Below, one piece after another: positions 8,136 through 17,235 of a stretch of 64,000 nucleotides of DNA; the first letter of the stretch is position 1, and the number at the start of each line of letters is the position of its first letter. Location: contig CAZTMA010000006.1 in NCBI GenBank assembly GCA_964614645.1, positions 1-64,000 on the forward strand. Direction: 5' to 3'. The notes beneath the pieces are model-generated. The model saw only the letters and a list, made by a program, of their open reading frames with translations. It did no database searches and had not been told where the DNA came from. The DNA comes from MWBF01 sp964614645. Lineage in GTDB: Bacteria; Chloroflexota; Anaerolineae; CG2-30-64-16. The position numbers and the translations under genes were made by a program.

Positions 8136-9554
8136 ATGGGCCGCTACCAGGATGCTCTGGAATACATTTTTGGTTACGTCAATTATGAGAAACAGGCGCG
8201 CTACCCCTACAACGCCGTCACCTTCGACCTGAGCCGCATGGAGCAAGTCCTGGAGGGGCTGGGCCGGCCGCACGAGCGCTTCCGCTCGGTTCACATCGCG
8301 GGCACGAAGGGCAAGGGTTCCACATCTGCGATGGTCGAATCGGTGCTGCGGACCGCAGGCTACCGGACCGGGCTGTACACCTCCCCTCACCTGCACACCT
8401 TCCGCGAGCGCATCCGCCTCAACGGCGGACTGATGTCGAAGGCCGAGCTGGTCGACCTGCTGGAGCGCTGCAAACCCGTCATCGAGGCGACGCCGGGCAT
8501 CACGGCGTTTGAGGTGATGACCGCTCTCGCATTTGAGTTTTTTGCCGAGCAGGGCGTGGAATGGGCCGTGCTGGAAGTGGGCTTGGGGGGCCGCCTGGAC
8601 GCGACCAACGTTGTCCACCCGGCCGTTGCGGGCATTACCAGCCTGAGCTATGACCATGTCGAACTGCTGGGCCACACCCTGTCGCTCATCGCGTTCGAGA
8701 AGGCCGGCATCATCAAGCCGGGCGTGCCAGTAGTGAGCGCGCCGCAGGAGCCGGAAGCCATGGCGGTCATCCAGCGCGTGTGCCATGACACCGGCGCACG
8801 GCTGGTCGTGGTCGGTGATGCGTGGCAGTGGGAGAAGGGCCCCGCAGACCTGACCGGGCAGACCTTCTCCGTGCAGGGACCGGGCGGGGTGCGGCTGGAC
8901 AACCTCCGCATCGGCCTGCTGGGCCGTCACCAACGCGACAATGCCACGACTGCAATCGCCATGCTGCACGAACTGCGCGGTCAGGGGCTGAACATCACAG
9001 ACGATGCGCTGCGCACCGGACTGGCAACCGCAAAGTGGCCGGGTCGCTTCGAGTTGCTCAACGCGCAGCCGGCGCTGGTTGTGGACAGCGCACACAACGA
9101 CAATTCCGCGCAGAAGCTGCGTGCGGCGCTGGCCACGTATTTCCCGCAGCCTCCGCGCAAACAACTGGCCCTGGTTTTCGGGGCATCCTCCGACAAGGAT
9201 ATCGTCGGGATGCTGAAGACCTTCCTCGATGCGAGGGAGGAAACGGGCTACCCCCCGGCGGATAAGGTGATCGTCACCCGCAGCGGCCATCCCCGCTCGG
9301 CAGGTCCGGCGCAACTGGCGGACCTGGTGCGCGAGGTGAGTGGAAGCTGCCCCATCAGCGTGCAGCCGAACCTGGAGAGTGCGCTGGCAGAGGCCCTGGC
9401 CTGGGCTGGGCCGGATGACCTCATCTGTGTCACCGGCTCCATCTTCGTGGTCGCGCAGGCGCGCCGTGCGTGGGCGCAGCGCCACCCCGAAGTCTTTGCA
9501 CCCGACGACTGGGTATTTCAGGATGAGACGGCCGGCGAACCCGTGCCGGATTGA
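8136..9554 (+). CDS. folC: Folylpolyglutamate/dihydrofolate synthase
   Basis: A 472-residue Mur-ligase-family enzyme that adds glutamate to (dihydro)folate with ATP. It has the P-loop GTKGKGSTSAMVESVL, the following TGLYTSPHLHTFRERI, the GLGGRLDATNVV metal-binding segment, SYDHVELLGHTLSLIAFEKAGIIK, and a C-terminal VVDSAHNDNSAQKL with the conserved AHN. Length is normal for FolC. I chose ATG 8136, preceded by GAGAGGAG, because homology begins there; a frame continuing back to 7974 adds 54 non-homologous residues and overlaps the divergent gene. Whether it also makes dihydrofolate from dihydropteroate cannot be told from sequence alone. Confidence 0.93.
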   Translation: MGRYQDALEYIFGYVNYEKQARYPYNAVTFDLSRMEQVLEGLGRPHERFRSVHIAGTKGKGSTSAMVESVLRTAGYRTGLYTSPHLHTFRERIRLNGGLMSKAELVDLLERCKPVIEATPGITAFEVMTALAFEFFAEQGVEWAVLEVGLGGRLDATNVVHPAVAGITSLSYDHVELLGHTLSLIAFEKAGIIKPGVPVVSAPQEPEAMAVIQRVCHDTGARLVVVGDAWQWEKGPADLTGQTFSVQGPGGVRLDNLRIGLLGRHQRDNATTAIAMLHELRGQGLNITDDALRTGLATAKWPGRFELLNAQPALVVDSAHNDNSAQKLRAALATYFPQPPRKQLALVFGASSDKDIVGMLKTFLDAREETGYPPADKVIVTRSGHPRSAGPAQLADLVREVSGSCPISVQPNLESALAEALAWAGPDDLICVTGSIFVVAQARRAWAQRHPEVFAPDDWVFQDETAGEPVPD

Positions 9555-9560
9555 TAGTGC

Positions 9561-9610
9561 GTTTGTAGTAGGCACTTTAGTGCCAGGGCGCCCCTGAGCC
9601 CACTACAAAC
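9561..9610. repeat. Dispersed palindromic repeat, copy 2
   Basis: GTTTGTAGTAGGC (9561-9573) pairs with GCCCACTACAAAC (9598-9610), with one G/T pair. It begins 6 bases after the folC stop. The left arm continues as CACTTTAGTGCC, itself partly palindromic. Confidence 0.8.
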
Positions 9611-9640
9611 TTATCTGGAATCGTGGACTTGGAGCAGTAA

Positions 9641-12208
9641 GTGGATGAACTTGAGCGCGAGCGGACACGGATTGGACCGGAGTGGCCGCTCCTGAATATG
9701 CTGGCTCGCCGCCGGGCGGGACGCACCCGCGAGGGACGGCGCGCCTCGGCAGGACATGACCTGGAATCACTGGAAGGCAACGAGTACCCGGTCTTGCCCC
9801 TGCCCGATATGGTGGTCTTCCCCAACCTGGTCACGCCCCTGTTCCTGGGCCGTGACCGGTCGGCGCGCGCGGTGGAGGCGGCGGAGGCGATGGAGGTTCC
9901 GCTGCTCGTCGTCGCGCAGCGCGACCCGGAGGTCATCGACCCCGACCTGTCGGACCTCTATACGATCGGGACCGTCGTCGAGGTCGGCCGCGTCCTGCGC
10001 ATGCCCGACGGCAGCACCACGGTGCTCGTGCAGGGCATCGAACGCGCCCGGATTCTCGAACTGGTAGACACCGAGCCGTACCTGCGCGTGCGCGGGGTGC
10101 CGCTCTACGAGGACGAGCGCCACGACATGGCGAGCGAGGCGCTGATGCGCGCGGTGCTCGCGCTCTTCGAGAAGGTCGTGGACCTCAACCCAAACCTGCC
10201 CGAGGACGCCTACGTCGCGGCCATGAACGAGAAGGAGCCGGGCAGCCTGGCCGACCTGCTGGCCCACGTGCTCGACCTGGAGACGTCGCAGCGGCAGGAG
10301 CTGCTGGAGACGCTGGACGCCAACGTACGGCTGCAGCAGTTGAGCATCATCCTGGGCCAGGAACTCGACGTGCTGGAACTGGAGGATCGCATCCAGACGC
10401 AGGTGCAGCAGGAGGTCGATAAGACCCAGCGCGAGTATTACCTGCGCGAACAGATGCGCGCCATCCAGACCGAGCTGGGCGAAGAAGATGAGAATCAACG
10501 CGAGCTGGGCGACCTGAGACAGAAGCTCGTCCAGGCGGGCCTGCCCGAGGCAGTGCGGCTTAAGGCGGAGAAGGAGATGAGCCGGCTGGCGCAGATGCCG
10601 CCGATGTCGCCCGAAACCACCGTTATCCGCAACTACCTGGACTGGCTGGTCGACCTGCCCTGGACGACTGCCACCGAGGACAATCTGGACATCAAGCGCG
10701 CGGCCGTCATCCTGGAGGAGAACCATTATGGCCTGCCGAAGGTCAAAGAGCGCATCCTCGAGCACATCGCGGTGCGCAAGCTGGCCCAGGAGAAGATGAA
10801 GAGCCCCATCCTCTGCTTCGTAGGCCCGCCGGGCACCGGCAAGACGAGCCTGGGCAGGTCCATCGCGGAGGCGCTGGGGCGCAAGTTCGTCCGGCTCAGC
10901 CTCGGCGGGGTGCGCGACGAAGCGGAAATCCGCGGCCACCGGCGGACGTACATCGGCTCGCTGCCGGGACGCATCCTTCAGACGATGCACACGGCCGGGT
11001 CCGTCAATCCGCTCTTCATGCTGGATGAGATCGACAAGCTCGGCATGGACTTCCGCGGGGACCCTTCTTCCGCGCTGCTGGAAGTGCTGGACCCCGAACA
11101 GAACCACGCGTTCAGCGATCACTACCTGGAGGTCCCGTATGACCTGAGCCGGGTGATGTTCATCACCACGGCCAATATCCTGGACCCCATCCCGCCCGCG
11201 CTGCGGGACCGGCTGGAGGTCATCGAGTTCCCAGGATACATCGAAGAGGAAAAGCTGGCGATTGCGCGGCAGTTCCTCATCCCGCGGCAGCTCGAAGCGC
11301 ACGGCCTGACGGCCCGGCAGCTCCAGTTCAGCGTCGAGGCGCTGCGCACCATCATCCGCGAGTACACCTACGAGGCCGGCGTGCGCAACCTGGAGCGCAG
11401 CATCGCCAATATCTGCCGCAAGGTCGCGCGTCGCGTGGCAGAGGGCAAGCGATCGATCCACCGCATCACGCCCCGCCAGGTCAACAGCCTCCTGGGGCCG
11501 CCCCAGTACAGCGAGTGGCTGGCGAACGAGCAGGACGAGATCGGCGTGGCGAACGGCCTGGCCTGGAGCGAGGCAGGCGGCGATGTGATGCAGGTCGAGG
11601 TCTCCGCCATGGAAGGCAAGGGTGCGCTCACCCTGACTGGACAGATCGGCGAGGTCATGCAGGAGTCGGCGCAGGCCGCGCTGACCTATGCGCGCTCGCA
11701 CGCGGACGAATTCGGCCTGCAGGACCTGGACTTCGACAAGCTCGACCTGCACATCCACGTGCCCGAAGGGGCCATCCCGAAAGATGGGCCCAGCGCGGGT
11801 GTCACAATGGCGACCGCGCTCATCTCCGCGCTCAGCGCACGGCCCATCCGCCACGACCTGGCGATGACCGGCGAAATCACCCTACGGGGCCGCGTGCTGC
11901 CCATCGGCGGGCTGAAGGAAAAGCTGATGGCTGCGCACCGGATGCACATCAAGACCGTCCTCTTGCCCAAGCGGAACGAGAAGGACCTGGTGGATGTACC
12001 GCGTGACGTACAGCGCGATCTGGACCTCGTTCTGGTCGAGCGCATGGAAGAGATCATCAAGGCTGCACTGCTCGAAGCGCAGCCGGCCCGCAGCCGCGCC
12101 AAGCCGCGAACCCGCCGTCCGCGTAAGAAGGCCGGAGAAACACCGGCGACGCCTGCTGTCGGCGAGGAGGCCATCCGCGACGGGGCGGTGGCCGCGGCCG
12201 GCGAATAG
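9641..12208 (+). CDS. lon: ATP-dependent protease Lon (LonA)
   Basis: An 855-residue cytosolic AAA+ protease that degrades misfolded and regulatory proteins. In order: an N-terminal LON substrate domain starting at EYPVLPLPDMVVFP, a coiled-coil region around KTQREYYLREQMRAIQ, an AAA+ module with Walker A GPPGTGKTS (395-402) and LDEIDKLG, and the protease domain with catalytic Ser718 (PKDGPSAG) and Lys761 (GGLKEK). The start is GTG at 9641 after GGAG; the first 40 residues are extra compared with typical Lon. The C-terminal tail of about 50 residues is basic, then Ala/Glu-rich, and is also non-standard. It is followed after 29 bases by an unknown membrane-anchored protein. Confidence 0.96.
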   Translation: MDELERERTRIGPEWPLLNMLARRRAGRTREGRRASAGHDLESLEGNEYPVLPLPDMVVFPNLVTPLFLGRDRSARAVEAAEAMEVPLLVVAQRDPEVIDPDLSDLYTIGTVVEVGRVLRMPDGSTTVLVQGIERARILELVDTEPYLRVRGVPLYEDERHDMASEALMRAVLALFEKVVDLNPNLPEDAYVAAMNEKEPGSLADLLAHVLDLETSQRQELLETLDANVRLQQLSIILGQELDVLELEDRIQTQVQQEVDKTQREYYLREQMRAIQTELGEEDENQRELGDLRQKLVQAGLPEAVRLKAEKEMSRLAQMPPMSPETTVIRNYLDWLVDLPWTTATEDNLDIKRAAVILEENHYGLPKVKERILEHIAVRKLAQEKMKSPILCFVGPPGTGKTSLGRSIAEALGRKFVRLSLGGVRDEAEIRGHRRTYIGSLPGRILQTMHTAGSVNPLFMLDEIDKLGMDFRGDPSSALLEVLDPEQNHAFSDHYLEVPYDLSRVMFITTANILDPIPPALRDRLEVIEFPGYIEEEKLAIARQFLIPRQLEAHGLTARQLQFSVEALRTIIREYTYEAGVRNLERSIANICRKVARRVAEGKRSIHRITPRQVNSLLGPPQYSEWLANEQDEIGVANGLAWSEAGGDVMQVEVSAMEGKGALTLTGQIGEVMQESAQAALTYARSHADEFGLQDLDFDKLDLHIHVPEGAIPKDGPSAGVTMATALISALSARPIRHDLAMTGEITLRGRVLPIGGLKEKLMAAHRMHIKTVLLPKRNEKDLVDVPRDVQRDLDLVLVERMEEIIKAALLEAQPARSRAKPRTRRPRKKAGETPATPAVGEEAIRDGAVAAAGE

Positions 12209-12237
12209 CGCCTGGCCTGCGAGAAGGAGCAATCAGG

Positions 12238-13491
12238 ATGTTCCGTGGCCGAGGCTTTCTGTTCATCGTCATACTGATCGTGCTGGCCGCGGCTATCTTC
12301 CTCCTGCTGCGGGGCGAGGGGCCGGCTTTCCTCAGACGAGGGCCGGCCGCCGATATCCCGATGGACCTGCAGAACGTCATTCCCCGCGACTGGGTCGTAA
12401 TGCCCGGCTGGCCGCGCGAGTGCAGTTTTGACAGCGATGAAGATTCCGAATGGCTCGTCGTATACCAGTATGATCAGACGAAAGTGTCTCAGCCCTACAC
12501 GAAAGACCTCACTGTACCGCGCGGCCCCATCGGCGCAGCCATCTTCGACACGCAAAAGAACGTGGTACCGGAAGAGGGGGGCAACCCCAGCCCGTACGCG
12601 CCGACCTTCGTGATTCCCTATCGCCTTCTGCCAGACTTCTACACGGGCAAGGGACAAGGTTACCTGGGTGAGACGCGCGTCGAGGTTGTCTACTACCCCG
12701 CCGTCCCGCGCGACGAGAAGTGCGAAGTGGACGAAATCACGGTGCTGGGCTACGCGGACAGCCCTCTGCCCACGCGGCTGTCGATCTTCCGCTGGCAGGA
12801 TGAGACCACGGGATATGCGGCTTCACACTTTGCGGGCGATGCGCGTGTGGCCGCCTCGATTCCCCTGAACGGCGAGGGTACCGTGCAGGAGGTTACGACC
12901 TACAACCGGTTGGAGAACCATCGCAGCCTCCTGTGTTCCATGCGTACCTACAATCGCACCGGTTCACAAACAGTCGCCTTCACCGAGGACCCAAATGTCT
13001 TCTCCGTGGACTTCTGCTTCGAGGCGCCGCCCGACCCGGCTTATCCCGAGGGTGTCGTAGTTGCCTATGTGCGCGGCCATGACCAGCGAGCCCGGGGGGT
13101 CGAGCCGTTGTTCGCTCCGTCACCCAAGACTAAGCAGTTCCTCCTGCAGGCCGCAATCGTCCCCGGCGATATCGTCCCTTCGAAGCAGACCCGCATCATT
13201 GCCCTGACCAACCCAGCAAGCGTTAACCGTGACCCTGCAGGCGGCCATGCCTGCACGACGCTGGAAGTCGAAGGCGGCGTGGGGCCTGAGGCAACGCCCG
13301 GCCCGACCCCCACCTTCGAGCCGGACAAGGGTTGGATTTGCGGTCGCGAGACCGCCACGGTCGAGACGGAGCTGGTCATCAGCGGCCAGGTGCGCCGCGT
13401 GGCGTGGCAGCTCACCAGCCTCATGCCCGAACAGGTCAACGGCGATGTCTACTGGCGCATTCAGGCCGCACAGGTGCTGGACGGGCCATGA
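12238..13491 (+). CDS. Membrane-anchored protein of unknown function
   Basis: 417 residues. An N-terminal membrane anchor (about residues 7-22, FLFIVILIVLAAAIFLLL) is followed by a long, probably external, domain rich in beta-prone sequence with several Cys (for example CSFDSDED and KCEVDE). A Pro/Thr linker (EATPGPTPTFEPDKG) leads to a C-terminal domain of about 55 residues. I do not recognise a family. ATG 12238 follows AGAAGGAGCAATC. It lies 29 bases after lon and its stop overlaps the next start (ATGA), so translation of the two is probably coupled. Confidence 0.65.
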   Translation: MFRGRGFLFIVILIVLAAAIFLLLRGEGPAFLRRGPAADIPMDLQNVIPRDWVVMPGWPRECSFDSDEDSEWLVVYQYDQTKVSQPYTKDLTVPRGPIGAAIFDTQKNVVPEEGGNPSPYAPTFVIPYRLLPDFYTGKGQGYLGETRVEVVYYPAVPRDEKCEVDEITVLGYADSPLPTRLSIFRWQDETTGYAASHFAGDARVAASIPLNGEGTVQEVTTYNRLENHRSLLCSMRTYNRTGSQTVAFTEDPNVFSVDFCFEAPPDPAYPEGVVVAYVRGHDQRARGVEPLFAPSPKTKQFLLQAAIVPGDIVPSKQTRIIALTNPASVNRDPAGGHACTTLEVEGGVGPEATPGPTPTFEPDKGWICGRETATVETELVISGQVRRVAWQLTSLMPEQVNGDVYWRIQAAQVLDGP

Positions 13492-14894
13492 CCCATCGCC
13501 TCCCCGCGCCGCCAGGCTGGACAGACGCCGATATTGCAGTCCTGCTGTCAGACGGCCCCGATGAGCGCATCGCGTTCCTGCCTGCGAGCGCGAACGCGGC
13601 CCGGCTGGCCGAGACCCTCGTCGCGCTGGCAAACGCGCACGGGGGGCTCGTGCTGTTCGGCATCGCACCGAGTGGCCGGCCGCAGGGCATCGCCGACCCC
13701 GACGAGGTGCTGGACACCGTCCAGGCGGCAGAGCTGCTCGCGACGCCCCCGCTGATCATTCCGGTACCCCAGGTGGTCGAATATGGTGACCGGCGCCTTT
13801 GCCTGATCGAGGTTCCACCGGGCCTGCCGCACGCGTACAGCCTGAACGGTCGCTATCTGACCCGCACCGGCACGGCCAACCGTCTGTTGAGCAGCACGGA
13901 ACTGGCCGGCCTGCTGCTGGCGCGCGCAGAGGCGGGCTTCGAGGCGCGGCCGGCCCCCGAGGCCACGCTCGCTGACCTGGACATGGCCCAGGTCGAGGCG
14001 TACCTGAGCCGGCTGCCGGGACAGGGCGGTGAGACGTGGCAGCGCGCGCTGCAGGTGCGCGGCGCGCTGGCCCATGCAGGCAACGGGTTTGTGCCGACCT
14101 ATGCCGGCGTGCTGCTGTTTGGCCGCGAGCCCCAGCGGTTCCTGCGCAGCGCGCATACTACCCTCGTGCGCTACTCCGGACCGGCGATGGGCGATCAGTT
14201 CCTGCGCCAGGATGCGACAGGCACGCTGCCCGACCAAATCCGGCAAGCCGAGGCGTTTGTGTCCGCTAACATGCGGCGGGGGATGCGGCTGGCAAGCCTG
14301 ACACGCGAGGAAGTAACCGAGTACCCGGTGCAGGTCGTGCGCGAAGCCATCGTCAACGCCGTTGCGCACCGCGACTATGCCATCCGAGGGGACGGCATTC
14401 GCGTCCTGATGTTCAGCGACCACATGGAGATATACAGCCCCGGCCGCCTGCCCGGCCACGTGACGCTCGCCAACATGCTCAACGAGCGCTTCTCACGTAA
14501 CGAGGCCATCGTCCAAGTCTTGGCCGACCTCGGATTCGTGGAGCGGCTCGGCTACGGCATCGACCGGATGGTCTCGGCCATGATCGACGCAGGGCTGCCC
14601 AACCCGGAATTCGAGGAGACCGTGGCCGGGTTCCAGGTGGTGCTGCGCGGCCGCGGGGAGGAGCTGGTCAGCCCGGAACAGGCGCCGCGCTGGGGCAATC
14701 GCCGCCTCACGCCCCGCCAGGAGCGTGCGCTGGCCTACGTCAGCGAGCACGGCAGCATCACCAACCGCGAGTTCCGTGAGCTCTTCCCTGATCTCAGCGA
14801 CGAGACCATCCGCCGCGAGCTGGCCGATATGGTAGACAGCGGCCTGATCGTCAAGATCGGCGACCGCAAGGCCACTTACTACATCCTCAAGTAA
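13488..14894 (+). CDS. Schlafen/AlbA_2-type ATP-binding transcriptional regulator
   Basis: 468 residues, COG2865-like. The N-terminal AlbA_2 (Schlafen) domain covers about residues 25-130 with ALANAHGGLVLFGIAPSG and RYLTRTGTANRLLS. A GHKL-type ATPase part follows, with EAIVNAVAHRDYAIRGDGIR and RLGYGIDRMV. The C-terminus is a winged helix (TPRQERALAYVSEHGSITNREFRELF). Such proteins are annotated as putative transcriptional regulators, but their signals are mostly unknown. The start overlaps the stop of the preceding gene in ATGA, so I preferred it over an in-frame start at 13332 lying inside the upstream gene. Confidence 0.85.
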   Translation: MTHRLPAPPGWTDADIAVLLSDGPDERIAFLPASANAARLAETLVALANAHGGLVLFGIAPSGRPQGIADPDEVLDTVQAAELLATPPLIIPVPQVVEYGDRRLCLIEVPPGLPHAYSLNGRYLTRTGTANRLLSSTELAGLLLARAEAGFEARPAPEATLADLDMAQVEAYLSRLPGQGGETWQRALQVRGALAHAGNGFVPTYAGVLLFGREPQRFLRSAHTTLVRYSGPAMGDQFLRQDATGTLPDQIRQAEAFVSANMRRGMRLASLTREEVTEYPVQVVREAIVNAVAHRDYAIRGDGIRVLMFSDHMEIYSPGRLPGHVTLANMLNERFSRNEAIVQVLADLGFVERLGYGIDRMVSAMIDAGLPNPEFEETVAGFQVVLRGRGEELVSPEQAPRWGNRRLTPRQERALAYVSEHGSITNREFRELFPDLSDETIRRELADMVDSGLIVKIGDRKATYYILK

Positions 14895-14943
14895 TCCCAC
14901 CAAGTTGACACGCCTGCCCGTTCTTGGGATACTGCCGGGTGCT

Positions 14944-15765
14944 ATGACTCTTCAACTTACGCCATCTGCCCCGCGCTACCGGCGCGTCGCGGGGCTGCTG
15001 CTCGGCGCGCTGCTGGGCGCGGTGTTCGGCTTCGTCTCGCAGTACATCAACCGGCTGGTGCTGCCCGGCGTGCCGCTATATCAGCCCCCCTGGGGCCCGC
15101 TGGGCAACAGCCTGGTGGCCGCGCTCATCGGCGCAGGACTGGGGCTGATTGCCGCATGGCCGGCCAGCAGCGTCCACGGCACCGCCATCGCCAGCGCAGT
15201 CAGCGCGGTTGTCATCGTGGTCGGCAGCCTGCTGCAGGCGCGGCCCACAGGCGAGGCCGCTACGGCCGCGATGGCGCTGACCGGCGTCATGCTCGTGCTG
15301 CCCTTCTGGGGCTTGCTCGTGCCGCTGCTGGCGGGGCTACGCTGGGGCGCCAGCCAGCAGGAGGAAGACCACCGGGATCGGCGCACCATCGCCGTCCGCC
15401 TGCGCAGCGTGGCCCTACTCGTCCTGCTCGTTGGACTGGCCGCGGCCCTGGCGCTCTATCCGATGGAGCGGCGCGTCATGCTTAACGCAACGCACGACCT
15501 GCTCCAGGCGGCGCGGCAGGCGGGGCTGCCGGATTCCCTGCGCACCCCCGCGGCCGGGCCGGTGTCGGAGCACTTGGCGCAGCCCTATACCCTGGCCTGG
15601 GCGCGGGATGGGATCGAGCGTTACCGCATCCCGCGGCCCGGCCGGAACTTCGATCTCCACGCAGTCGTGGTCGCCCGTTTCGCGGACGGCTGGAACCTGG
15701 TCTGCCTGTACGTCGTGGCGGATGAGCCGCCCATCTGCCACGGGTTCGACCGGCTGCCTGAATGA
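14944..15765 (+). CDS. Membrane protein, first of a tandem paralogous pair
   Basis: About 273 residues with four hydrophobic segments in the N-terminal two thirds (LLLGALLGAVFGFVSQYIN, GNSLVAALIGAGLGLIAAWP and two more) and a soluble tail of about 100 residues. The loop LVLPGVPLYQPPWGPLGN is nearly identical to the next gene's ALPGVPLYQPPLGPLGN. Function unknown. ATG 14944 is assumed; a TTG at 14905 in the same frame would add 13 residues, and neither has a strong ribosome-binding site. It is probably co-transcribed with the paralogue 13 bases downstream. Confidence 0.7.
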   Translation: MTLQLTPSAPRYRRVAGLLLGALLGAVFGFVSQYINRLVLPGVPLYQPPWGPLGNSLVAALIGAGLGLIAAWPASSVHGTAIASAVSAVVIVVGSLLQARPTGEAATAAMALTGVMLVLPFWGLLVPLLAGLRWGASQQEEDHRDRRTIAVRLRSVALLVLLVGLAAALALYPMERRVMLNATHDLLQAARQAGLPDSLRTPAAGPVSEHLAQPYTLAWARDGIERYRIPRPGRNFDLHAVVVARFADGWNLVCLYVVADEPPICHGFDRLPE

Positions 15766-15778
15766 GGGGAGGTGTCAT

Positions 15779-16648
15779 GTGACGATTAAGCGATCCCCGG
15801 AACCACCGGCTCCGCCCGGACATCCCATCGCCAACATCAAGAGTATCCCGGCCGAGGCCCTCAGCGGCCAGCGCCGGGTCTTCGGCATCATCCTCGGCGC
15901 GCTGCTCGGCCTCGTCTACGGCCTGGTGTCGCAGAGTATCAACAGGATTGCGCTGCCCGGCGTGCCGCTCTACCAGCCACCGCTTGGCCCGCTGGGCAAC
16001 ACTGCGCTCAGCGGGCTGGTCGGCGCGGGCCTGGGATTCCTGGTCGCCCTGCCGATGAGCAGCGCGCTGGGCATCGCGCTCGCCAGCGCGGCTTCGGCCA
16101 TCGCCATCATGGTCAGCAGCCTGCTGCGGCTCGGCGACGGGCTCAGCACCGGAACGCAGCTCATCTTCGGTGTGATGCTGTCCGTGCCGCTCTCCTGGTT
16201 CACCGTGCCAGTGACCGCGCTCCTGCGCTGGGCGGTGGACCGCCAGGTGGACCAGCAGGCGCGCGGGGAGCCGCTGCTGGTGCGCTGGCGGGTGCCGCTT
16301 GCGCTGGTGCTGGTGATGGTCTTCGTCGCCGCATTCGAGCTGCACGGCACGACCATACAAGGGCAACTGCGCACGACCGACCGGATGGTCGAGACCGCGC
16401 TGGCCGCAACCGATCCTGCGGACGTGCCCGCGCCGCTCCAGGGGCCGCTGGTGCGCGATTTCCCAACCGGCTCGCAGACGAATTACACGCTCGAATGGAC
16501 CCGCCAGGACCTCGACCGGTTCATCGAGTTGCGGCCGTCGGCGAACTATGACCAGCACGTCGCAGTCATCGCGCGGCTGGCAGGCGGGTATCGCCTGGTC
16601 TGCCTGTTCCCGACCGCACGCAGCGGTCCGACCTGCGGGACATACTGA
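15779..16648 (+). CDS. Membrane protein, second of a tandem paralogous pair
   Basis: 289 residues, same architecture as the preceding gene: GIILGALLGLVYGLVSQSIN, the VPLYQPPLGPLGN loop, more membrane segments, then a soluble domain ending LVCLFPTARSGPTCGTY against LVCLYVVADEPPICHGF in the paralogue. The start is GTG 15779 after GAGGGGAGG; an overlapping ATG at 15777 runs straight into TGA. The common end with a Cys suggests a conserved small external or cytoplasmic domain. No known family recognised. Confidence 0.7.
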   Translation: MTIKRSPEPPAPPGHPIANIKSIPAEALSGQRRVFGIILGALLGLVYGLVSQSINRIALPGVPLYQPPLGPLGNTALSGLVGAGLGFLVALPMSSALGIALASAASAIAIMVSSLLRLGDGLSTGTQLIFGVMLSVPLSWFTVPVTALLRWAVDRQVDQQARGEPLLVRWRVPLALVLVMVFVAAFELHGTTIQGQLRTTDRMVETALAATDPADVPAPLQGPLVRDFPTGSQTNYTLEWTRQDLDRFIELRPSANYDQHVAVIARLAGGYRLVCLFPTARSGPTCGTY

Positions 16649-16662
16649 CTCGAAGGAATCCC

Positions 16663-17133
16663 ATGATCGAAATTACTATCCCCGGCAGCGGGAAGATCCA
16701 ACTGGAACACCTGGTGCTCGACTACAACGGCACCCTGGCACGTGATGGTGACCTGCTCGAGGGCGTAGCCGACCGCCTGACCTCCCTCGCCCAGGTCCTG
16801 ACCATCCACGTCATCACGGCAGATACCTTTGGCAAGGTGGAGGCGGCGATGGCCGGCTTGCCGTGCACCGTGCGCATCCTGCCGCAGACGGGCCAGGGCC
16901 ATGCCAAGATGGCCTACGTCTGGCAGCTCGACCGGACGCGCGTGGCAGCCATCGGCAACGGGCGCAACGACCGCCTGATGCTGCAGGCCGCCAAACTGGG
17001 CATTGCGATTGTCGGGCCGGAGGGCGCCTCCGTGGACACCCTCCACGCGGCCGATATCGCCGTGCCGCACATCCACGCGGCGCTGGAGCTGCTGCAGAAT
17101 CCACTGCGGCTCGTCGCTACGCTGCGTTCGTAA
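16663..17133 (+). CDS. HAD-like hydrolase of the soluble P-type ATPase-like group
   Basis: 156 residues, close to COG4087 proteins. Motif I is LDYNGTLARDG, in which the usual second Asp of DxD is Asn, as in this subgroup, which resembles the phosphorylation domain of P-type ATPases. Motif IV is AIGNGRNDRLML. The small size means there is no cap domain. Substrate unknown; a phosphatase role is inferred only from the fold. It starts 14 bases after the membrane-protein pair with GAAGGAA upstream. Confidence 0.75.
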   Translation: MIEITIPGSGKIQLEHLVLDYNGTLARDGDLLEGVADRLTSLAQVLTIHVITADTFGKVEAAMAGLPCTVRILPQTGQGHAKMAYVWQLDRTRVAAIGNGRNDRLMLQAAKLGIAIVGPEGASVDTLHAADIAVPHIHAALELLQNPLRLVATLRS

Positions 17134-17139
17134 GTTCAA

Positions 17140-17163
17140 TTGAAGATTTCAGATTGAAGATTA
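17140..17163. repeat. GATTGAAGATT-type low-complexity repeat
   Basis: Intergenic ATTGAAGATTTCAGATTGAA immediately downstream of the HAD-like gene, the same 7-mer type as inside the gene at 7213-7305. The rest of the gap to 17235 shows no clear signal beyond AACGGAGGA before the next start. Confidence 0.6.
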
Positions 17164-17235
17164 GTGGCGTGGACCACTGCCTGAAAATAGTTCGCAAATT
17201 TCACCCTATCTTATCAGTAACCAACGGAGGACTTA

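Noticed and set aside
9767..11854. A 695-codon minus-strand open frame within lon
   Set aside because: Antisense to unmistakable Lon motifs; composition is that of a mirror frame.
16663..17133. Missing second Asp in the HAD motif I as a sign of inactivity
   Set aside because: LDYNGT is the normal motif of the COG4087-like subgroup, so it is not an unusual loss.
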